A stretch of 34,986 nucleotides of DNA from Caryophanales bacterium (lineage in GTDB: Bacteria; Bacillota_I; Bacilli_A; RF39; UBA660). Within the stretch, counting starts at the first letter, position 1, and every line of letters begins with the position of its first letter. The position numbers and the translations under genes are program-made. This document shows positions 29,371 through 34,986 of this stretch, piece by piece. The DNA lies in contig JAEEZV010000022.1 in the NCBI GenBank assembly GCA_016291995.1, positions 1-34,986 of the forward strand. Reading direction: 5' to 3'. The notes under the pieces were generated by a model that did no database searches, was not told the DNA's origin, and saw nothing but the letters and a program-made list of their open reading frames with translations.

Positions 29371-31792
29371 AATCTAAATCATGTCTTGCAAGAATCTGTG
29401 CTGGTGTCTTTCTAATTGTATTAAATACTGGTATTAAGCCAATAACAATGTTGAATAAATATAATAGTACAATACAAAGTACCATAACATAGATATTCAT
29501 AACATAATTTCTACCGACGTAATCAATATCTGATAAAACACTAATACAATATGACATAAATAATACTCCTGGTACTGAAGCTAATGTTGTAATAGCAAAA
29601 GCTTCACCCATAAACATCTTATATATATCACTCTTTTTAACACCAATAGCACGGTATATACCAACCTCTTTAATTCTTGATAAGAATGAACTACGCGTCA
29701 TCAAAATTATTTCGATTAATGAAATTGCTAACATAACTGCTGCCACGATAATACTTGAATTGATACTATCTTGATTTTCACTTACATATGCTTTTCTATC
29801 AACTTCATAAACATCGATTAATTTTCTATCCATATCTTCAAATTCTTGAATAGCTTTTTTCTTATCTTTAGCATATACAATTAGATTCTTCTTAGATTCA
29901 ATTAATTCATATTTATTAGTATTTGAATTAACAAAATAACTATTAATATCTGTACTAGATGTATAGTAACCAACGACATATAACTTTTCACCATTAATCT
30001 TAACTGAATCCATATACTTATTTAACTTAAAATCATATTTAAGATTATCATTGACAATTACCTCATAATCATTGCTTGGTGCTCTACCCTTTGTAATAGA
30101 TATCTTATCCTTATATAAATTGTAATCATATACCTTGCCTTCATTACTATCTTCAGCAGAAAACCAATCTACATTACTTGTGTTATCGATAATATTAATA
30201 AATTCATCCTCTGCAACATAGAATGATGGACTCTTAAGATCAGTAATACCTACAATAGTATATTCAAGTAATCCCTTCTTAATATTGATTTTAGAATCAA
30301 GCATTTTCTCTACTTTATAAAAGCCTAACATATTAAGTGCTTCAGCCTTATCATACATCATTTTATCGATAACTATCTCTTTATTATTTTCTGGCATTCT
30401 ACCGTAGATGATATCACTTTCTTTTAGCATATTAACACTCGCTATTGATCCTTTAATATTTACATCCGCATTTGCTGTTTGATAATATAAATTAGTATTT
30501 AATGGTAAATTAACTTGACTATCACCAGGTATTACATAATAAACATCTTCCATATCATTAAATTCTTTATATTCTTTTACTGTAACTTTACTACCATTTA
30601 AAATCAAATAATTAGCATTTGTTGAAACAAAATCAACATCTCTAATATTGGTAACTCCAAGTAAATTACTAATTGAATAAGTAACAAATAATGCTGATAA
30701 GAAGAAACCAACTAATAATAACTTTTTAATAAATGAATATGATTTTACTTTTTTAAATCCATTACTAAATATCGTAAATATATTAAATATTGATGTATAT
30801 CTTAATTTAAAATTATTATTGATAATTTTATCAAAATCAAAAGAATATTTTTCATAGACACTTTTATCTAATTCTTTATAATGATCATTAACTAATTCAA
30901 TATTAGAACTACTGTCGATAACCTCTATCTTATCATTATCTTTATTCTTAATATATAAATTTCCATTCTTAAGAATAATTACTAAATTTAATTCATCTTC
31001 TCCATCACTATACATTTCGATATTTATATTGTTATCATGATTCTTATTATGATATTTAAAATCTTTTAAATAAAACTTATTATCGATACGATAATCCAAA
31101 TTACCCGTATTTTTATTCTTATAATCCTTTGTAACAGTTCCGTCCAATACTTCAATAATTCTTGTTGCATAGAATTTAGCTAACTCTACTTCATGTGTTA
31201 CTAGTATTACTAATTTATCTTTTGAAATAGATTTAATAATATTCATTATTTCAATTGTATTCTTACTATCAAGATTACCTGTTGGTTCATCAGCTAATAT
31301 AATATCTGGATTTTTAACTAATGCTCTAGCAATACCAACTCTTTGTCTCTCTCCACCACTTAGCATTCCACAAGGACGATGTCTATAACGATATATTCCT
31401 AATCTCTCAAGAATATATTCTACTCTCTTCTTAACTTCTTCCTTATCTTTAATACCAATCATTCTCAAGACCATTGAAACATTTTCATAGACTGTTTTAT
31501 TATCAATTAATTTATAATCTTGGAAAATATATCCAACTTTTAAATTTCTTAATTTATCTTTTTTACCAGTAAAAATTGTAGTAATCTTATTATCATTAAT
31601 ATATATATTACCATTATTAACTTTATCTAATCCACCAATTGCATTAAGAAGCGTTGTCTTACCACAACCACTAGGCCCTAAAAGTGCAATAAGACCAGTA
31701 TCTGGAAGTGTTAAATTAGTATCATTAATAACATGAATTTGATTTTTTCTACCTTTGTTGTAATACTTATTTAATTTCTCAATCCTAATCAT
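29369..31792 (-). CDS. MacB-like ABC transporter, ATPase fused to FtsX-type permease (second of pair)
   Basis: The 807-residue fusion has an ATPase domain (1 to about 220). It carries Walker A GPSGCGKTT (39-47), signature LSGGE (144-148), Walker B IILADEP (164-170) and the switch His200. A beta-rich linker of about 120 residues follows (225-345), then membrane segment 1 (355-376) and a large external domain (about 380-680). The last three membrane segments have FtsX hallmarks (EVGIYRAIGVKKSDIYKMF) and end with RKTPAQILARHDLD. This is the layout of MacB-type mechanotransmission transporters, which act on lipoproteins, peptides or antibiotics. The unusual linker is absent from its neighbour. 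It starts two bases after the upstream ABC gene ends, so the two are co-translated and may form a heterodimer. Confidence 0.85.
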   Translation of the reverse strand: MIRIEKLNKYYNKGRKNQIHVINDTNLTLPDTGLIALLGPSGCGKTTLLNAIGGLDKVNNGNIYINDNKITTIFTGKKDKLRNLKVGYIFQDYKLIDNKTVYENVSMVLRMIGIKDKEEVKKRVEYILERLGIYRYRHRPCGMLSGGERQRVGIARALVKNPDIILADEPTGNLDSKNTIEIMNIIKSISKDKLVILVTHEVELAKFYATRIIEVLDGTVTKDYKNKNTGNLDYRIDNKFYLKDFKYHNKNHDNNINIEMYSDGEDELNLVIILKNGNLYIKNKDNDKIEVIDSSSNIELVNDHYKELDKSVYEKYSFDFDKIINNNFKLRYTSIFNIFTIFSNGFKKVKSYSFIKKLLLVGFFLSALFVTYSISNLLGVTNIRDVDFVSTNANYLILNGSKVTVKEYKEFNDMEDVYYVIPGDSQVNLPLNTNLYYQTANADVNIKGSIASVNMLKESDIIYGRMPENNKEIVIDKMMYDKAEALNMLGFYKVEKMLDSKINIKKGLLEYTIVGITDLKSPSFYVAEDEFINIIDNTSNVDWFSAEDSNEGKVYDYNLYKDKISITKGRAPSNDYEVIVNDNLKYDFKLNKYMDSVKINGEKLYVVGYYTSSTDINSYFVNSNTNKYELIESKKNLIVYAKDKKKAIQEFEDMDRKLIDVYEVDRKAYVSENQDSINSSIIVAAVMLAISLIEIILMTRSSFLSRIKEVGIYRAIGVKKSDIYKMFMGEAFAITTLASVPGVLFMSYCISVLSDIDYVGRNYVMNIYVMVLCIVLLYLFNIVIGLIPVFNTIRKTPAQILARHDLD

Positions 31793-31794
31793 AT

Positions 31795-34035
31795 TTACAC
31801 TTCCTCTCTATAAGATGTCATTGCACTATTTTTAAATATCTTATTTGAAAATCTTTGTGATATTAAATATGACATTAGAACTAAAATAATATACATTAAA
31901 ACATAATCTCTTAATTTTAAATATTCATAAATATTAGCAATAAATTTAATATATATAACATTGAATTTAACTAATAAAGTTAATCCTATATATACCAAAT
32001 ATGCAATTGTTGCATCAGTAAATATTTCAATATCTAATATTCTCTTTAAATGAATAAAATTAGCTCCTAATATTCTCAATGTTGAGAAATAAACATTACG
32101 TGATTTTAATATTAGTTTTATAACAAAATATGAAATAAAGAATAATGTAACTACCAATATAATTGTTACAACTAGTTTTAAAATCTTTAGAATCTTTAAC
32201 GCCTCAGCTCCGAAATTCTCTAATGTATGCCTAATTTGTAATGTCGTATAACCAAGTTCCTCTAAATCTTCGCATAATTTATCAACATTTTCTGGATGAT
32301 CTGCCATGACACTAGCTTGATAACTTTCTTTATTAAATAATTTATTATAATCAGAATTACTTATAAATATTGAACCATTTATTGGATTAGTTTTATTTAA
32401 CCATAATAATTCACCAACCGTTTTATCGGTATATACTCTACTTATATTTAAACTTAATTCATCTTCATAATATAAATTCTTAACATTTATCTTAAGATTC
32501 TTATTTCTACAATAATAGTCTTTACATGCATAACTAATTGCTTCAGAAACATATGCCTCTCCAGAAGAAACTCTATCTGTAGGTCTTATATCGAAATTAT
32601 ATCCTGGAGCAACATAACTTTCATAGCTCTTATTATTGATAATTACATTAACATTACTACGTTCATGATTAATTCTCTTCATGTAACTATCTAGAATATT
32701 TCCACTAACATATATCATATTTTGTTGATTAGAAACGACTCCAACTATTGTTGCTCTATCTTGAATGTATTTAACACCTACAACATTAATTTTAAATGTT
32801 TCTGTATCACCTTCTAAATAGTAATCCTTAGTAATTGCTTCTTCTAGTTTATCAACGAAATAATAATCATATGATGTTGTAAGATATATTACTTCATTAT
32901 CATTTTCAGGCATTCTACCATAATCTAGTTTACCTTCAAAACTATCTAGATCATTAAGATTACCTGATAAATTAAAGTAACTTCCATCATTACTCTCAAA
33001 CCACATAGTATTATCTAATATTAAATCGTTCTCTACAACTTTAGATACACCATCTAATTCTTTAATTTTATTAAAATCATCATTACTTATTGAAGAACCA
33101 TCTGTCTTTTTAATGACAATTCTCGTATCACTTAAATCATTAAAATAATAGTTATATCCTATCTTACTTTCCTCATATTCATTCTTTCTAAAAGAACCAT
33201 ACACACTAAGTAAACTGATAGTAACAAAGAAAAATACAATAAACATTAAAATAAATTTAGGAATTATATTAAATGTATTACGAAGTCCCAATCTAATCTT
33301 ATTAAACCATCCAATATTCTTAAATTCTCTTACTTCTAAATTCTTAACTTTCTCAGTTTTAACTACTTCCTTATCAGAAACAATTTTACCATCATGCATT
33401 TTTACAACACGTGTTGCCAAGTCTTCAATTTCCTTAAAGTTGTGTGTAACAACAATAACCAATTTATCCTTTGATATTTCTTTTAATAGTTTAATAACAT
33501 CTTTAGCAGATCTACTATCAAGATTACCTGTCGGTTCATCACAGACGATAATTGGTGTTTCTTTAGCCAATGCTCTTGCAATAGCTACTCTTTGTTTTTG
33601 TCCACCAGATAATTTAGATACTTTTGTTTTCTTATACTTCTTAAGTCCTACCTTATCGATTAACTCTAATACTTTTTCTTTAACTTCTTTTCTTTTATAC
33701 CCATTTAAAAGCATTACTAGTTCGATATTTTGATATACTGTATAACTATTAACTAAATTAAAATTCTGAAAAATGTTAGAAACATATTTCTTACGATATT
33801 CTTCAAAATCTTCTTCACGATAATGGCTTGTTTCTTCTCCATTAATATACATTTCTCCTTCTTCATAACTATCGAGTCCAGAGATAACATTTAAAAGAGT
33901 ACTCTTACCACTACCAGATTCACCAATAATAGCTACGAATTCACCTAAATGAAATTCGATATTTATTTTAGTAAAACCTGAAGCAATAACACCTTTACTA
34001 TAATAGAATTTTGATACGTTTTTTAACTTTAACAT
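31795..34035 (-). CDS. MacB-like ABC transporter, ATPase fused to FtsX-type permease (first of pair)
   Basis: The 746-residue fusion has an ATPase domain (1 to about 225). It carries Walker A GESGSGKST (38-46), signature LSGGQ (142-146), Walker B IIVCDEP (162-168) and the switch His198. Membrane segment 1 lies at 260-281, a large external domain at about 282-615, and three C-terminal membrane segments with FtsX-like sequence (STLRILGANFIHLKRI) follow. The external domain has two closely spaced Cys residues (ACKDYYC), which could form a disulphide. The Shine-Dalgarno AGAGGGTG (34041-34048) supports the start. An extended -10 promoter sits just upstream. Substrate unknown; the paired neighbour suggests a two-protein transporter. 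Confidence 0.85.
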   Translation of the reverse strand: MLKLKNVSKFYYSKGVIASGFTKINIEFHLGEFVAIIGESGSGKSTLLNVISGLDSYEEGEMYINGEETSHYREEDFEEYRKKYVSNIFQNFNLVNSYTVYQNIELVMLLNGYKRKEVKEKVLELIDKVGLKKYKKTKVSKLSGGQKQRVAIARALAKETPIIVCDEPTGNLDSRSAKDVIKLLKEISKDKLVIVVTHNFKEIEDLATRVVKMHDGKIVSDKEVVKTEKVKNLEVREFKNIGWFNKIRLGLRNTFNIIPKFILMFIVFFFVTISLLSVYGSFRKNEYEESKIGYNYYFNDLSDTRIVIKKTDGSSISNDDFNKIKELDGVSKVVENDLILDNTMWFESNDGSYFNLSGNLNDLDSFEGKLDYGRMPENDNEVIYLTTSYDYYFVDKLEEAITKDYYLEGDTETFKINVVGVKYIQDRATIVGVVSNQQNMIYVSGNILDSYMKRINHERSNVNVIINNKSYESYVAPGYNFDIRPTDRVSSGEAYVSEAISYACKDYYCRNKNLKINVKNLYYEDELSLNISRVYTDKTVGELLWLNKTNPINGSIFISNSDYNKLFNKESYQASVMADHPENVDKLCEDLEELGYTTLQIRHTLENFGAEALKILKILKLVVTIILVVTLFFISYFVIKLILKSRNVYFSTLRILGANFIHLKRILDIEIFTDATIAYLVYIGLTLLVKFNVIYIKFIANIYEYLKLRDYVLMYIILVLMSYLISQRFSNKIFKNSAMTSYREEV

Positions 34036-34055
34036 TTAATCACCCTCTAAAAATT

Positions 34056-34064
34056 ATTATATCA
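34056..34064 (-). promoter_or_regulatory. Extended -10 promoter of the ABC transporter pair
   Basis: TGATATAAT reads on the minus strand in the 48-base gap after the upstream gene; transcription would start at the Shine-Dalgarno of the first ABC gene. Confidence 0.55.
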
Positions 34065-34083
34065 CTATTAAAAATATACTTCA

Positions 34084-34986
34084 CTACTCATCATAATAAT
34101 TTACATAATTATCTTTTAACTTTGTCAAATTATCGCGAGATATATAAACTTTTTCAATATCATATCCATAATTATATTCTTTAAGTTCTTTTTTCTTTAA
34201 CGAATTAATTACATCTTTAAAAATTGTAAATCCATCATAGTCATCGAAAAACATCGTCATTGAATATACTTTGTTATGATTATAAACCTCATATGTATGC
34301 GTATATATTTTAGATTCCGCACATGTGCTTAAATCAAATTTAATTATATCTAAATCATTATCAATAACAATTTGATCATCTTTTAAATCGATAATGCTAG
34401 GAAGAACTAAATCATCCTTCATCTCAATAGTAATTGTCTTATTTGCTTTTTCACAAAAATTTTCTATTATTGTAAATGATTGCATATCATAAAAAGCAAG
34501 TCCTATACCTATTCCAAAGCATAGTATACTAAGAATAAATAACATAAATATCTTTTTATAATCTTGCTTTCTATCAAATATTAAATTAAAGATAAACCAT
34601 ACAAGTATAAATAAGAATAAACATGCCCCGATAGTCCCTAAAGAAATTCCGGCAAAAAACATTCCGTATATTACAAATAAAAGACTAACTGTTGCTACAG
34701 CTACTAAAGAAATAAATGCAATAACTAAAGGTATTGCCACAAAAAGCACTATGGCTTTAAATAAAAAGATAAATATTTTCCAAACTGTTTTAAGAAAATT
34801 AAAACTACTATGTTTTGGATCACGAATAACTACTTTGTATTCTTCCTTTTCTTTAAGTTCTTGAATTGGTTCTTCTACTCTTGTTTTATCGATGTTTTTA
34901 TCAGTAATAACAACATAATAATCTAAGTATCTTGTCCTAAACACTTTAATGACAATCATTATTCCTAAAATAATCCATGCTATATA
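34084..34986 (-). CDS. Polytopic membrane protein of unknown function (5' end outside window)
   Basis: The frame is open to the right edge. The first internal ATG (34959) has no well-spaced ribosome site, and the codons before it encode more hydrophobic residues (AWIILGIMIVIKV), so the true start is probably outside. About 301 residues are visible. They comprise a membrane segment at the edge, a basic-acidic loop, a hydrophobic block of four to five segments (about residues 65-170 of the visible part) and a soluble C-terminal domain of about 120 residues ending NYVNYYDE. I recognise no family. It lies upstream of the ABC pair on the same strand, separated by 48 bases that include a promoter, so a functional link is possible but unproven. 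Confidence 0.6.
   Translation of the reverse strand, partial: YIAWIILGIMIVIKVFRTRYLDYYVVITDKNIDKTRVEEPIQELKEKEEYKVVIRDPKHSSFNFLKTVWKIFIFLFKAIVLFVAIPLVIAFISLVAVATVSLLFVIYGMFFAGISLGTIGACLFLFILVWFIFNLIFDRKQDYKKIFMLFILSILCFGIGIGLAFYDMQSFTIIENFCEKANKTITIEMKDDLVLPSIIDLKDDQIVIDNDLDIIKFDLSTCAESKIYTHTYEVYNHNKVYSMTMFFDDYDGFTIFKDVINSLKKKELKEYNYGYDIEKVYISRDNLTKLKDNYVNYYDE

Overview
The window looks like a chromosomal segment of an uncultured, very AT-rich Gram-positive bacterium (Bacillota). The gene set includes whiA, yvcK, a tyrosine T-box, mraY, ftsW, lon, LemA, the DUF368 lipid-carrier translocase and a LytG-type glucosaminidase. The cells make peptidoglycan. UGA appears to act as a stop (ends of the penicillin-binding protein and of yigZ), so the standard bacterial code fits better than the Mollicutes code. 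A gut-associated lineage related to uncultured Bacilli/RF39-type genomes is my guess; the sequence alone cannot prove it.

Layout. Bases 1-3913 (minus strand) carry the start of a secreted TasA-like protein, a LemA/DUF3137 pair and a CmpB-type membrane protein. Bases 3257-7077 form one operon behind a textbook tyrosine T-box: tyrS, an E2/CAT-like acyltransferase homologue lacking its catalytic His, folD and the CmpB-type protein. Bases 7083-9530 are yvcK-whiA-CYTH. Bases 9604-11808 hold a phage-type BRO-N gene and a second TasA-like protein with a LamG-like domain. From 11900 the plus strand carries a structured attenuator-like leader, a class B penicillin-binding protein with a PASTA domain, mraY and ftsW.

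Bases 16193-25260 are the most interesting part. They encode cell-surface proteins built from cohesin-like, cadherin-like beta-sandwich and dockerin modules. One is a secreted SH3-glucosaminidase with a C-terminal dockerin (17595-19571). One is an adaptor with an N-terminal cohesin-like domain and a C-terminal dockerin (23053-24402). Two are membrane- or wall-anchored proteins with N-terminal cohesin-like domains (21860-23056 and 24418-25260). One is a membrane-anchored Ig/cadherin-like protein (16193-17584). Together they suggest a small non-cellulosomal cohesin-dockerin scaffold that could hold a peptidoglycan hydrolase at the surface. Between them lie yigZ, tmk and the DUF368/PopT undecaprenyl-phosphate translocase.

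Bases 25380-34986 contain lon, three small monocistronic plus-strand genes (a Pro/Tyr/Gly-rich peptide, a tail-anchored protein, a CFI-box protein), two tandem MacB-like ABC transporter fusions and a membrane protein cut by the right edge. No tRNA, rRNA, CRISPR array, insertion sequence or transposase was seen. No gene-free stretch exceeds 300 bases.
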